DNA of 64,000 nt from positions 496,001 to 560,000 of the forward strand of contig CM057135.1 of NCBI GenBank assembly GCA_029964075.1, given 5' to 3'. The notes beneath the pieces were generated by a model. The model was not told where the DNA came from. It did not search any database and worked only from the letters and a program-made list of their open reading frames with translations. The translations under genes and the position numbers were made by a program. Below are positions 19,591-29,989 of the stretch, in pieces (the first letter of the stretch is position 1; the number at the start of each line of letters is the position of its first letter). Origin of the DNA: Patiria pectinifera. Taxonomy: Eukaryota > Echinodermata > Asteroidea > Valvatida > Asterinidae.

Positions 19591-21279
19591 CAACACCAAG
19601 TACCCGATATAAATCCATTTCTAGCTAATTGCGGTATTGAATCAGGATATAGGAAGAACATTTCCTATGCAGGGCTTACTATTGGAAACGAGGTTGGAAA
19701 TAAAGTAAGCACTGGGGACGAGGTTGGTACAAATCCTCATCACACACTGTAATGGCAGTCTTATCAATTCGCAAAAACTCAATGGCCTAAATAAGATCCG
19801 CCACTAGTGGTCGCAAATTCAGTCAAATACAAGAACAATGGTCACAACAGAAGCTTTTGCAAACCAGTTCCATGTTGTATTGTACGCTCGTCCCTCAGTA
19901 AACAAAGCATCAGTAAGTACTTCTAGCAGACTAGTGATATACGCAGGAGTACAGCTACGTCAAATACTAATCAGATAATCGTTAACAAAAGCTTCTGTGA
20001 TCCTTTCTACGTACAGGTCCAACAACTGTCAAAGCTTCGTGAAAACTGTAACAAACAATAAAAGTCAGATATCAATACGAGTTCAACAATCCAATGGCAT
20101 GATGCATGAGGCAGACAGATATCACATCCAACGTTAATAAGTGTCAACTCCTTGTCCTAAACTTAAGCTTAAGCCTCAAAGACAATACTTTAATTCTGAA
20201 TCATACAACAAATAAACGATAAAAAATACATCCTTGCTTCTTCCTGGGGTTAATTAGGCCTTGAAACAATGGAAATATCGCGATGATCTTCAGTTGTAAA
20301 CATGAAAGTGTCAGACAAAATGGCTACTCTAACAGTTTGCTTTTTTAACAACAGAGGGCGCCCTTCCTTTTTTTTTTACAGTGGCTGCAGATACATGGCT
20401 GCCCGAAATTAGTGACTTAGTGATTAGTGATTAATTGTCCAGTTCAAGTCAGGAAATAGAAAAAGGCATATCTGTCTCTACATATACATGGTAACATATC
20501 ACATTTTTGTCAACAGGACTTGGAAATGATTAAGTGACAAAGTGGTATCATAGATCGACCAACTTTGGTCCCAAATCCTTGTCTCAGATAATGGTTAAAC
20601 AGTGCAGACTGCATTTGCTACAGGAAAAATTAATGTAGAACCAGGTTGCATGTCAAATGTAGCACCTGCCAAAACACTGGACACAACAAGAGAACATGTG
20701 ATGCTCTCGCTGTAGAAAAGTGAGATGTAAATCCTCCAAACAGGGCTTCCGAGTGAGTGTCCTTACAATTGGTTGCACAATCAATTACAATTAATTATTT
20801 CTGCTAACGATGACGAATTGTCAACATGGAAATATTGAACACACTTTTTGTAAAGTATGGTCCCTTGATTTGATTTAACAAAAAATTCATATTGAATTCA
20901 GTATTGTTGCGTGCACTTGCAGTTTTTACAATTTTTGGTATTTGGAGATTTTGGAAATCCATTTGAACTAAACGGCCCATAAACTTACCATCCTCACGTA
21001 TATAACGATTTTATTTGTTATTTGGAAAGTATGGAAATAAATGTTGTTGGAATTGGAGTTGGAATTACTGTGAAGTTAACGGTCCATCATACAAACTAAT
21101 AAAGTTCTTTGCAACAGTTCAATGAACGGAAAGATTCCCATATCTGGCTATTGGTAATGTTTCCCTTAAATGAACTATTAGCACTCAGAAAGTGATATGT
21201 CCTAAAAAATCAAAATTAGCAAGGACACATTTTGAATTTTTGCTGAAAAAAACACTTAGAAATGTTCAGACTAGGAGTA
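19591..21279. other. No gene or repeat family recognised
   Basis: This is unique-looking AT-rich DNA. There is no open frame with a known signature and no tandem structure. Confidence 0.35.
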
Positions 21280-21284
21280 GTATA

Positions 21285-21390
21285 AAATGGGGGGGGGGGG
21301 GGGGGGGTACGGCGACAAAATGGAAAAAATGTGTGGCAAGTCTGGACACGTCGCTCTGGTTTCTAAAAATAAATCTCACGGCGACAAAAT
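21285..21390. repeat. Poly-G tract and dispersed repeat shared with 13067-13140
   Basis: A pure G run of about 17-18 bases at 21290-21307 is followed by gtggcaagtctggacacgtc and tggtttctaaaaat. The complement of the latter is present at 13079-13125 with few changes, so the two loci are inverted copies of one dispersed repeat. Confidence 0.6.
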
Positions 21391-21533
21391 GCCCAATATC
21401 TTTTTGTCTGTGAGTTGTTGGGGGTTCTAGACTTTATAGGGACTCGGCCGGTACTACTGGGTTAACACCTATTAAAATTCAATGGGCCGTGAATTGTTTT
21501 TGTTAGTTGGAGCAGCCTGTATATGACCCATCG

Positions 21534-21665
21534 CATACGTCAGAACCAAACAATGGTTGGTTAATTTTAGATCCTATAAATGGTTAAGGAATGCATGGGT
21601 GTACTATACGTCAGCATACGTCAGAAGCAAACAATGGTTGGCTAATTTTGATCCTATATAAAGCC
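21534..21665 (+). repeat. Direct duplication of ~60 bp (catacgtcagaa..caaacaatggttgg)
   Basis: The segment around 21535-21583 recurs at 21613-21662 with a few changes (catacgtcagaagcaaacaa). The second copy runs into a tatataaag box. Confidence 0.6.
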
Positions 21666-21910
21666 AGATGCCCTCACAGCAGACGGCCAGTCGGATTGAC
21701 TATATATAAAGGCGGAGTTCAGTGGGATCTGATCATATCAATCTTTCTATCAAGCCCTGCAAGACGAAAAAAACAGCCACGTCACAGCACCGTGCATATA
21801 CAAGAAACAATTATCAACATCACACTGTATAGCTTCGTTTGCAAATACGGGACAGCTAAACTACCAACCAAGCATCCCAGGGAAACATCACACCAACTTT
21901 CAAAGGTAAC
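21652..21910 (+). promoter_or_regulatory. Possible host promoter and 5' noncoding exon
   Basis: Two TATA-like boxes (cctatataaagcc near 21653 and ctatatataaaggcgg near 21698) are followed by about 200 bp without an ATG-led frame of note and by aaag/gtaact near 21903, which could be a splice donor. Downstream coding exons were not found. This is weak and rests on signals only. Confidence 0.25.
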
Positions 21911-21964
21911 TATAATCGCTTATAACGTGTATTTTTTTTTTATACATCAGGTACCCAATATGCT

Positions 21965-22325
21965 AGAGTCCAATATGCTAGGGTGGCTTGTGCGTAAAGC
22001 GCTCACTTCTCACCAAGGTGACCACGGTTCGAATCCTAGCCGCGGATGGTATGTGAGTTGGTTCTCTCCTGTGCCACGAGGATTTTTCTCCGGGCCCTCT
22101 GGCTTTCCCTCTCTGGAAAAATCAAACACTTTCGATCTGAGGCTGTGCTCCGTAATCATATATGGGTCGATGTGGCCGGCAGCCATAGGCGCCTGTACGT
22201 GCCAGCGGCCCAACCACGTCGTAGTCGCGTCCTTCGCAATTCAGCTTGCCAGCTGCGAGTAAGGATAAAAGCCTCCATTATTATTTTTATTATTGTTACT
22301 GTATTTATTTATATTATTTATTTAT
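21965..22325 (+). mobile_element. tRNA-derived SINE
   Basis: A perfect RNA polymerase III B box (ggttcgaatcc, about 22028-22038) lies about 40 bp after an A-box-like tggcttgtgcg. A conserved-looking body follows (ttctctcctgtgccacgagg, ttttctccgggccctctggc), the type seen in many invertebrate and deuterostome SINEs. It ends in a ttattattttta tail near 22280-22330. Exact family and target duplication are not determined. Confidence 0.75.
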
Positions 22326-22353
22326 TTAAATGAGCTTAATTTGAATAACAACA

Positions 22354-22378
22354 AAAAAGCCACTCGGAGTGGCTTTTT
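22354..22378. terminator. Perfect 11-bp hairpin flanked by A and T runs
   Basis: The arms aaaaagccact and agtggcttttt flank a 3-nt loop. It resembles the hairpins at the ends of Polinton genes, but no such gene is visible beside it. It could mark a lost Polinton end or be chance. Confidence 0.35.
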
Positions 22379-22419
22379 ACCGTATAAATTATAATATCTG
22401 AATATCAAGTAAAGAGAAC

Positions 22420-22860
22420 GTATAAATGATTGTTTAATCGAGTCCAAATTCTATTATAATACAAAAAATCAATAGAGGGCCCAATTCCTGGGTGGTGAGG
22501 GATATCAAAATTGATATAAACAGAGGGTGGTATTATAAATGATCGTTTTATCGAGTCCAAGTTCAATTATAATATAAACAAATCAATAGAGGGCGCTATT
22601 TCTGGTTGGTGAGGGATATCAAAATTAATATAAACAGAGGATTGTATAATAAATGATCGATTCATCGAGTCAAAGTGCAATTTTAATAAAATAAAATCAA
22701 TAGAGGGCGCCATTCATGGGTGGTGAGGGATATCAATTATAAACAGAGGGCGGTATTTATTTTTATGACAAGGTGTTAATTTACTGATAGAAACAGAGGG
22801 CGCTATTTATGGGCGCTTAGGGATCTGATATCAATTATATAAAGATAAAGGCGCTGTTCA
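22420..22860. repeat. ~115-bp tandem repeat, three to four diverged copies
   Basis: The phrases ataaatgatcgttttatcgagtcc and then aatcaatagagggcgc followed by tggtgagggatatcaa recur at about 22423, 22536 and 22652. A partial copy runs on to 22860. No coding role is apparent. Confidence 0.75.
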
Positions 22861-22959
22861 ATAAAAAACAGAGTGCGGTATTCAATTTTTTCATTTAAAA
22901 AATGCAATCATTTATATTTAAAGTTTATTAAATAAATGGAATACTTTGAGACGCCGCAA

Positions 22960-25900
22960 CCTGTAGTCAGGCAGCTTGGGCCAACGTTTGGAATGGATGT
23001 GGACATTCCGGACAAAAGCGCCAAATTTTCCATACATGCTCCTTATTGCCTTAGCTTTCAATTTTTGATAGGAACCAACTTTTCCAATGACAAAATGGCG
23101 GCCATCTTGGATTTTAAAGATGGCTGCCATTGAAAACCTATTTTTACCCATATCTCATCTTCTAAGCCACTTAGGAGTAAAGTTTTGGTGTCTAAAAATA
23201 CATTTTCAGGGTCAAGGAATGCAACTGTACCATTTGGGATAGTGTCAAATGGTTTGCTTGTCCAGATACAGTATTGTTGCCATCTTATTTTTGAAGATGG
23301 CCGCCGGCATTGAAAACTACATGTATTGCATCTTTAAGCCACTAAACATTGAAATCTTAGTGTCTAAATATATATTTTCAGGGTCAAAGAACGCAACTGA
23401 ACCATTTGGGTTGGTGCTAAATGGTTAATTTGTCCACATACATTGCGGTGGCCATCTTGGATTTTAAAGATGGCCGCCATTGAAAACCCACATCTACCAA
23501 TATCTTTTCTTCTCAGCCACTTAGGATTAACATTTTGGCGTCCGAACATACATTTATAGGGTCAAGGAATGCAACTATACCGCTTATGACAGTGTCAAAT
23601 GGTCAGTTTGTACACTATTGTGGCCATCTTTGATTTTGGAGATGGCCGCCAGATAATAATTGCATTTACTGATATCTCAGCTACTACCCCATATCAAATC
23701 ACAGTCTAGGTGTCCAGTAGAGAAAAAGGTGCATTTAGTTATACACACAAAATAGTCAAACTGAAGATAAAATCTCTAACAGAATACCGTTGATATATAT
23801 TGCAGTCAGTCACCGAAAATGCTGTATGAAGTATAAGTAAAACAACATTATGTGAGAATAAATGTCATCACTCACGAAATTTACGATTTAAAAGTGCTCG
23901 CCCTAATTCTCAAGGTGTTGCATGCACGTCTTGCACCGCATACACTCTGATTCCTGAAGCCATATTAACTAGTTCACTGCAGGCTGTGGAGGCCACAGGT
24001 AACATGGTCCACTTTGTTCATGTTCGAGTGCCTGATCCTAAACAGGCTTGTCCCCATTGCTGAAACATCCCTTATCCCTCAGCAACCTGGATTGCGACAT
24101 TGCAAGTCAACAACAAGCCAACTCTTAATCTGGCACAGCACGCTGAGGATGGGTATCAAAATGTCAAATAACGACATATAATACTGTAAACCTCTGCCGC
24201 CTCCTGAAAAAAAGATCTTAGAGTTGTCCCAATATCTCGCATTTACGGATCATATCGGAGCCCTTCTCAAAGACAGATGCTTCTTTGTTGTTCAGAACAA
24301 AACAAAAAACGCTGGCGACGGCCAAAAAAGGCCTACCTCAAGGCACTGTGCTAGCTCTGTTGCTGTATAACGTCTACAAAAAAGATCACAATCTAATATA
24401 GACCAGGACAATGAGCGTTCCATCTACGCAGACGATCTTTGTGTTACATCTCAAAAGATTACGTCTGAAGCCATAGAAGCAAACTTACCTCAGCACTGAG
24501 CCGTCTCTATACTATGAGCGCAATCACCTCCGTACCAAGCTCGCTTAGACCAAGTCTGCTCGTTCCATCTCAGGAACGTTAACTGCGAAGCCAACCGACC
24601 CTTAACATCAAATGGTCCGGAACACCATTTGCCCCTTGGTCCCTTGTAGCCTTCCTCGATCTCTACCTTAGGGTGACTTTCCACTGTATCCTGTCATTCA
24701 AGTCATCCAAATTTAGTTCCCCGTAACAACATCATAAAGAAATTGAACAGCCTCTGAAAAGGGAGCCAAACCACACACCCTAAGATGAACCGTTTTGGTT
24801 CCGCGCCATTCTTTCGCAGAGTATGCGTGCCCCGTCTGGGAGAGATCATCTCATACCATGAAACCTGACCCAGCCTTACACAGCATGCAGTTGGATCACT
24901 GGATGTTTGAAACCCACCAACACAAGTAATTTGCACCTCCTTGCTTGCATTTCCTTCTCAGATTTCCGAAGGGAAGTTGCCAGCTGAGCTAAGATGTCAA
25001 AATATTGATAAACGACGAGTGTCGCCTTCTCCATGGACGGCAAGCTTCGGCATCAAAGGCTGAAGTCAAGAAGCTTCCTCAGCCATGTCCACTCCTTCAC
25101 AACATCCAGGGAAGTGGCAAGACTCCAACACTGGAAGCAACGACTAGGAGCAAACGCCCACCGATTGTCATGGTTAGACTATACCAACGGCGGAAAATCT
25201 TCCAGGTGCTTCATCGACATCGGTTCAATGGAAAACTATCAGCCGCTTGAGAACCAGGACTAGCCGATCACCTACCTGCCTTAATCAAAATGGAGCTACA
25301 AAAGTGGTTCAGCTGCATGTAGTTGTGGAGAGGCAGAGTGGTATCACATCCTGTAGTGCCAGAGATTTCTACCTGTCTAGGTTCAAAGATGGTATTGACC
25401 CAGTAAACAGGACGGTATTGGGCCGATACCATCTAATTATGGGTTTGTTGTGGCAGTACCATACAGTTTAAACGGTACAAGACCAGGAGCGGGCTAATGC
25501 GGCCTCGATTGCGCCAAAACGGAGTCAAAATTGGACCAGTGCTGGTCTTTTAAGGCAAACAATAACAGCAATACGGCGCACAGCCTGAACCGGCCATTGC
25601 AGGTCCTCTTACGATAAACCATGATGAAAAGACGGTATAGGCCTGAATCGGGCCAGTGTTGAACTCTTTTGGGGAAACCATAATGGCAAGACGGTACACA
25701 ACCTGAATGGGACCGGTGCCGGCCCTTTCAAGTCAAACCATAATGGCAAAAAGGTACATAGCCTGAATCGGGCCAGTATTGGTCCTTTCATGGCGGCCGT
25801 GTTAAGTATCTGGACAAACTGACCATTTGACACAATCCCAAATACATATAGTACTAATCCAAATTGTTAAGTTGCATTCCATGATCCTGAAAATATATGT

Positions 25901-26310
25901 TTAGACACAAAGTTTGAGATCCTTAGTGGCTTAAAGATGCAACACACGTTTTCGGAGATTTAGGTTTTAAATGGCGGCCATGTTTCAAATACAAGATGGC
26001 CTCAATACTGTTTTTGGACAAACTAACCATTTGACACTTATCTCAAATGGTACAGTTGCATTCCTTGAACCTGAAAATGTATGTGTGGACACCAAAACTG
26101 CGATCCTAAGTGGCTTAGAAGATGAGATATTGGTAAATATAGGTTTTTAACGGCCGCCATCTTTAAAATCTAAGAATGCCGCCATAGTGCCATTCGATAA
26201 GTTGGTTCCTATCAAAAATTGAAAGCCAAGGCATTGAGGAGCATGTATGGACAATTTTGCGCTTTTGTTCAGAATGTCCACATCCATTTACTAAGCTGCC
26301 TGACTACTGG
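22960..26310. mobile_element. Long inverted-repeat element (about 0.6-0.75 kb arms) enclosing a LINE remnant
   Basis: The left arm begins ctgtagtcaggcagcttggg at about 22960. The right arm ends with its complement, ctaagctgcctgactac, at about 26307. Inside each arm are about three head-to-tail units of roughly 190 bp, each with a pair such as ggccatcttggattttaaag / gatggc. The right arm lacks 13 bp near its end, and the arms differ by roughly a tenth of their bases by eye. The outer right border sits exactly where the Polinton TFIIB-like gene begins, so this element or a rearrangement with it removed the end of Polinton copy B. The core (about 24.2-25.3 kb) is a degenerate non-LTR RT. It is either a foldback transposon or an inverted duplication. 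Confidence 0.7.
24230..25290 (+). pseudogene. Degenerate LINE reverse transcriptase inside the inverted-repeat element
   Basis: Scattered frames encode GLPQGTVLA, the catalytic box IYADDLCVTSQK (about 24418-24450) and, further on, WITGCLKPTNTSNLHLL (about 24894-24945). These match the palm and the C-terminal region of a non-LTR element group common in molluscs and other invertebrates (Nimb/I-like or Jockey-like; exact clade unsure). Stops and shifts are so frequent that it is an old relic. It differs from the LINE at 1-1190. Confidence 0.7.
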
Positions 26311-26704
26311 GAATAAATGCGATCACCAGATTTTCATCGAGAATGGATTCCTAATTTGTAAAACCTGCGGCGAAATAATCTCACGTTACTTAGATTTTTC
26401 GGCAGAAATGCGCAAGGACAATGTGGTCCATTGTAAAGAAGAATCAAAGACAAATATTAAGAAGTTGATTTTATACGTGTCTCCAGAGCAAGACTCAGAA
26501 GACGTCCAAGAAACGATCAATAAATATAACGAGCTCGTTCATTACAAAACATTGAGGGGAAACGGATGCGTCAAAAGATCATTAATAGCGGTGTGTTATC
26601 ATCACATCGTTGGATTAGACAAAGAACGAGTCAGAGATTTATTTAAAGTGACACAAAATCAATTTGATAAAGCCTTAAAAACATACGATGACCACTACAA
26701 TTAA
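26311..26704 (+). pseudogene. Polinton copy B: TFIIB-like transcription factor (start lost)
   Basis: The frame begins without its own ATG right after the repeat border. Its first residues form a zinc ribbon (NKCDHQIFIENGFLICKTCG: C-x-H...C-x2-C). A charged linker follows, then a helical C-terminal region (VKRSLIAVCYHHIVGLDKE and VRDLFKVTQNQFDKAL) resembling one cyclin-like repeat of TFIIB. The body of about 130 codons has no stop until TAA at 26702-26704. Giant viruses encode TFIIB-like proteins with this C-x-H ribbon, and here it is the first gene of the element. It would direct RNA polymerase to viral promoters. Only the first few codons are missing. The family is inferred from pattern. Confidence 0.6.
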
Positions 26705-26717
26705 GGCGGGCGGAGGG

Positions 26718-26746
26718 TACCGCTCTTTGAGGTGATAAAGAGGGTA
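26718..26746. terminator. Hairpin between TFIIB-like gene and the next convergent gene
   Basis: The arms taccgctcttt (26718-26728) and aaagagggta (26737-26746) pair with one bulged base. The structure lies 13 bp after the TFIIB-like stop and 37 bp before the stop of the minus-strand gene, the same arrangement as at 2399 and 5648. Confidence 0.5.
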
Positions 26747-26783
26747 TTTATGTATAACTCGGTGGATCGCTTTCATAATGTGT

Positions 26784-27403
26784 TTATTTACCGAGAATTC
26801 TATTTTTTCCTTTTGTCAGCTGTTCGTCTACCCGTTTTTTAACGTCTTTTTCAAAGTCTAAATCGTTTTTAATTGTTTGGAGCTTTGTGCTGGTCTTTGT
26901 TCTAATTTTCTGCTTAAGCTCGTCAAATTTTGCGAGCTCTCTCGTAATCAATAAAAACTCTTCGTGCGATAAATCTCCGTCGTTGATGGCTTGAGACACG
27001 TATTCTTCAATCGTGTTCAGTTTGGAGTCCGCTAATATTTTAATCTGGTCGTGTTTTTTCAGCTTGGCGGATAATCGCTTACACGCGATTCTAAGCAGAA
27101 TGTCTACACCAAAAGCGCCCATAAAGTTCCTTCTAGCACCAATCCAACGGGGGCTGATACGATTCCCAAGAGAGCGGGAATACTGACAGCCCCTGCTATA
27201 GCCCCCATTCCTTCAACTCCTAGCTCTACTTAGTTAATAGTGTCGATCATTCTCTTTATTTTTTTAGAAGTGCGCTCTCGGTCGTCTCTCTCTTTTAAGA
27301 TTAGAGATCGAATCTCTTCAATCTTTTTAAGTCTGTACACTTTTGTCTCGTTGCTATCCTGCACCCCCGAAATATCGGGATAAATATTCGGTTGTAAACT
27401 CAT
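26784..27403 (-). pseudogene. Polinton copy B: conserved helical protein with glycine/hydrophobic centre (broken)
   Basis: The start is ATG at 27403 (MSLQPNIYPDISG). A charged N-terminal helix runs to an in-frame TAA near 27235. A Gly/Ala-rich hydrophobic stretch follows, then a frame change near 27122, and a long helical tail (LADSKLNTIEEYVSQAINDG, then LSHEEFLLITRELAKFDELK). This layout, with the KLN..E.YVS.A..DG..S.EEF signature, recurs in uncharacterised proteins of cnidarian and other invertebrate Polinton-like elements. Function unknown. A membrane-inserting or minor virion protein is an inference from the hydrophobic centre. Confidence 0.65.
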
Positions 27404-27473
27404 GTTTTTAAAATAAAACGATTTTAAAATTAAAAGATCTCTAATTCGATAATGAAACCCTCACCCTTATTGT

Positions 27474-28053
27474 TCAATACCTGTCCTTTTTCACCACTGA
27501 TGTTGGTTTGTCGATTATATCGTTTTTAAGTTTTTTGACTCCCTCGGCTCTATCAATATCTGGTTTGCGCATAGCCACGAATACGATTTTTAAGATGTCA
27601 GAAGGACGACCATTAAAAAAGTTTTCACTCGTTCTTAATTGCGGGCAGCGAATAAACACAAATTGAAACGGATTAACGTCGTAAGACCCCGTATACACCA
27701 CTTTGGGTACCAGTCTTCCTTTGGGTAAATTGAGTAATCGAGATAATTCTCTGTTCAAGCGCAATTTGAGATTCACGAACCGAACCGATACTTCCGAGTG
27801 GTAACGGCTCTAAATGACTCGGAGGAATAAAATCTAAATCATCACCCGTCACGATAAGACTTCCTCTTATAATTACCCCTGCTTCTCTACCATCTCTCAA
27901 CTCGCTCAACTCGCACGTACCCATTTCTCCTTCAACAAACTTTAAAGCCAATTCCTCACTTTCAAAGATTTTTCTTTCTCTAACAAATAATATTCTTATT
28001 AAAGATTGAAGCGTATTAAGTTCGAATTCAGTTTTTGGTATTTCTGAAGACAT
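27474..28053 (-). pseudogene. Polinton copy B: candidate minor capsid (penton-like) protein, frameshifted
   Basis: ATG at 28053 (MSSEIPKTEF) opens a frame that shifts near 27775 and continues to about 27474. The second part contains FQFVFIRCPQLRTSENFFNG and SDILKIVFVA, a beta-rich pattern with a lone Cys that I associate with minor capsid proteins in these elements. The evidence for penton function is weak. Position between two other minus-strand structural-type genes agrees with it. About 190 codons in total. Confidence 0.45.
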
Positions 28054-28098
28054 GGCGGCTAAAATCAACTCTCGCCGTTCAGCTATAAGAGCTCTTTT

Positions 28099-28417
28099 TC
28101 ATTTGTTTGATTCTAAAACGGATTCTAGTCTATCGTCTTCGTACGCTTCAATAAGATCGTTTATAGTTTTTTGTAAAACATTTTCGTGGTTAAATAAATA
28201 GTCGTAGGGTATATCGGGTAACAATCGCTCTATAAAATCTCTATCCGGCGTTCTTATATGTACAATCTGACGGGTATCCCGTCTATTTGCGTAAACCAAT
28301 CTATCTCCGTGGCGCTGGAAATATTAAAATATCCGGCGTTAAACAACACCCTTTTTACGCGTACAGATTTTTGACCGTTTAGATTATCTACGTCTTCTTA
28401 TTTAAACCTCTGCTCAT
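28099..28417 (-). pseudogene. Polinton copy B: small unassigned protein
   Basis: ATG at 28417 (MSRGLNKKT) is followed by a stop after nine codons and a shift. The main open part (28099-28299) has IVHIRTPDRDFIERLLPDIP and an acidic helical tail. It is divergent from gene X, 66 bp away, so the two probably share a promoter (tttatattaaaac near 28460). I do not recognise the family. Confidence 0.4.
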
Positions 28418-28482
28418 TTTGAAACAAGTGAAACGAATGCATTTATTTTAAAGTCTTTTTATATTAAAACTGAAACTAAATA

Positions 28483-29503
28483 ATGAGTGACTTTATGTTA
28501 AAAAAAGAAGAGATACAATCGATAGCTGATACGGTAAGAAAATAAGTAAATCAAAATGTAGCCAAGGCAACCAGACAAGCGCATCAAGCTGTATCCCAGG
28601 CAAAGTTTTAAACAGCACTAAACCCAGTGAACTCGAGGTCATAGTTAATAATACCAACGGGTTTTTAACCTTGTTTCCCGACTTAACCTCTGACTATAAA
28701 TTACATCACATCACAACGGACAAGGATGTAGATCGTTGGAAATAACACCCCACGTCGTTTTATCAAAATCATTTAAATTTTGCGATCTACTGCGCTACTA
28801 CGGGGTGCGGTGTTGGATTCGATCTTTTAAACGCGAGCAACAAGTACGTTTGGGCCATCTTTAACTTTCATTTATATTTTACGGTTAGAAAGATCCTGTA
28901 CGACCTTGCCGCTCCTTTACCGAGAGGTGATGCATTTAACGCTCTAGACAACGATTATAATCACAGAGCATTTACCGATACCTGTTTGTTGTTTGGCATA
29001 GATCAAAACAAGTCTTTTAAACAGACGAAAGACACAAACTCTAACGGTTTAGGTACCTCGTACATCTTTAATAAGGGTAGGTTTGTGCCGGTTGGTGAAT
29101 ACGAAAGAGCATTACCCGACGACCCCAACGTTATTTACGGCGGCTACCACGGTCTAGATAGTGCAAAAAAGAGTGAAAGCCGTTACGTTCCTTGGACGGT
29201 TATTTACATCGAACAAAATGAACCGGTACAAAAGGCTTGGTTAGATTTAAACTCACAACCTCAATTGGACGACTCTTTTGATGACACCGATGGCACCGAT
29301 GACGTCGCGCTACCAACACCCCAGAGCCTATGACGAACGATATTGTATCACAGACACCAACACCAGCACCTACACCAACACCTACAGTTACTACCAAGGA
29401 GCCCACGAAACTACAAACTCACCAAGACGAACAATTATCGTTGACGGTAGGAATGTTAGCTATCGTTGGCATGGGTATTTCGGCTTACGAGGCAACGCAA
29501 TAA
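28483..29503 (+). pseudogene. Polinton copy B: gene X (homologue of 1191-2403, with internal deletion)
   Basis: The start is ATG at 28483 (MSDFMLKKEE), which supplies the N-terminus missing from copy A. There is an in-frame TAA after about 16 codons and a shift near 28610. From 28750 the frame matches copy A (FAIYCATTGCGVGFDLLNAS). It retains a segment (SNGLGTSYIFNKGRFVPV) that differs from the copy A sequence. About 380 bp are missing between two ttagattt words that flank the gap in copy A, as expected for a short-homology deletion. A shift near 29330 precedes the Thr/Pro linker and the same C-terminal membrane segment, ending in TAA at 29501. Confidence 0.75.
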
Positions 29504-29586
29504 GTCACACTCTAATCACAAAAAAAGCCTTACCAACTATGTGCTGGTCAGGTGTTTTTTTTTTTTTACTTTAATTACAACTATTA

Positions 29587-29989
29587 CTACCATCGTTTTT
29601 GCAGGTAAGCCAACACCAAGGCTCCCACACCCAAAAATACAGCCCACACGTGTTCGGCCAGCCACGTTACGGACTTACTCTGCGCGTTAAATATCCAACT
29701 TAGTACGCTGCCTATGATACCGTCGGTTTTGGAGGTGTTGGCGATGGCGGGGGTGGGGCACCCGCACCTCTCACGCTAGCGACGATACTACTCACTATCG
29801 TGCTGATGGCTAAACTCAAAGCGGCTAAAATACTCGCTACGGTCACACCTTGTTCTCTAAACAGAGTTCTAATCTTTTCCGCCAGAGTCGTTTTGCCGTC
29901 TCGTCTCGTGTCTTGTCTCGTGTCTGCTATCTCTCGGTCGAGTTCTGTGAGACGCGCTAAATTAAGTTCTAGGTTAACTCTCAACGTCT
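29587..29989 (-). pseudogene. Polinton copy B: C-terminal half of coiled-coil membrane protein gene
   Basis: This is homologous to 2452-3090 of copy A. It keeps ILAALSLAISTIVSSIVASV and the C-terminal KRW-type end near 29590. Two internal deletions (near 29721 and 29900) remove about 105 bp and part of the coiled coil. The gene stops abruptly at 29989, where the gypsy LTR begins. Its N-terminal half is found at 55184-55791 on the other side of the retrotransposon. Confidence 0.8.

Noticed and set aside
21591-22262. 223-codon plus frame
   Set aside because: It spans a duplicated segment and a SINE, and the translation has no domain signal.
26219-26310. Upstream start (MKAKALRSMYG) for the TFIIB-like gene
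   Set aside because: These codons belong to the inverted-repeat element; the same sequence occurs at 23070-23130 in the other arm.
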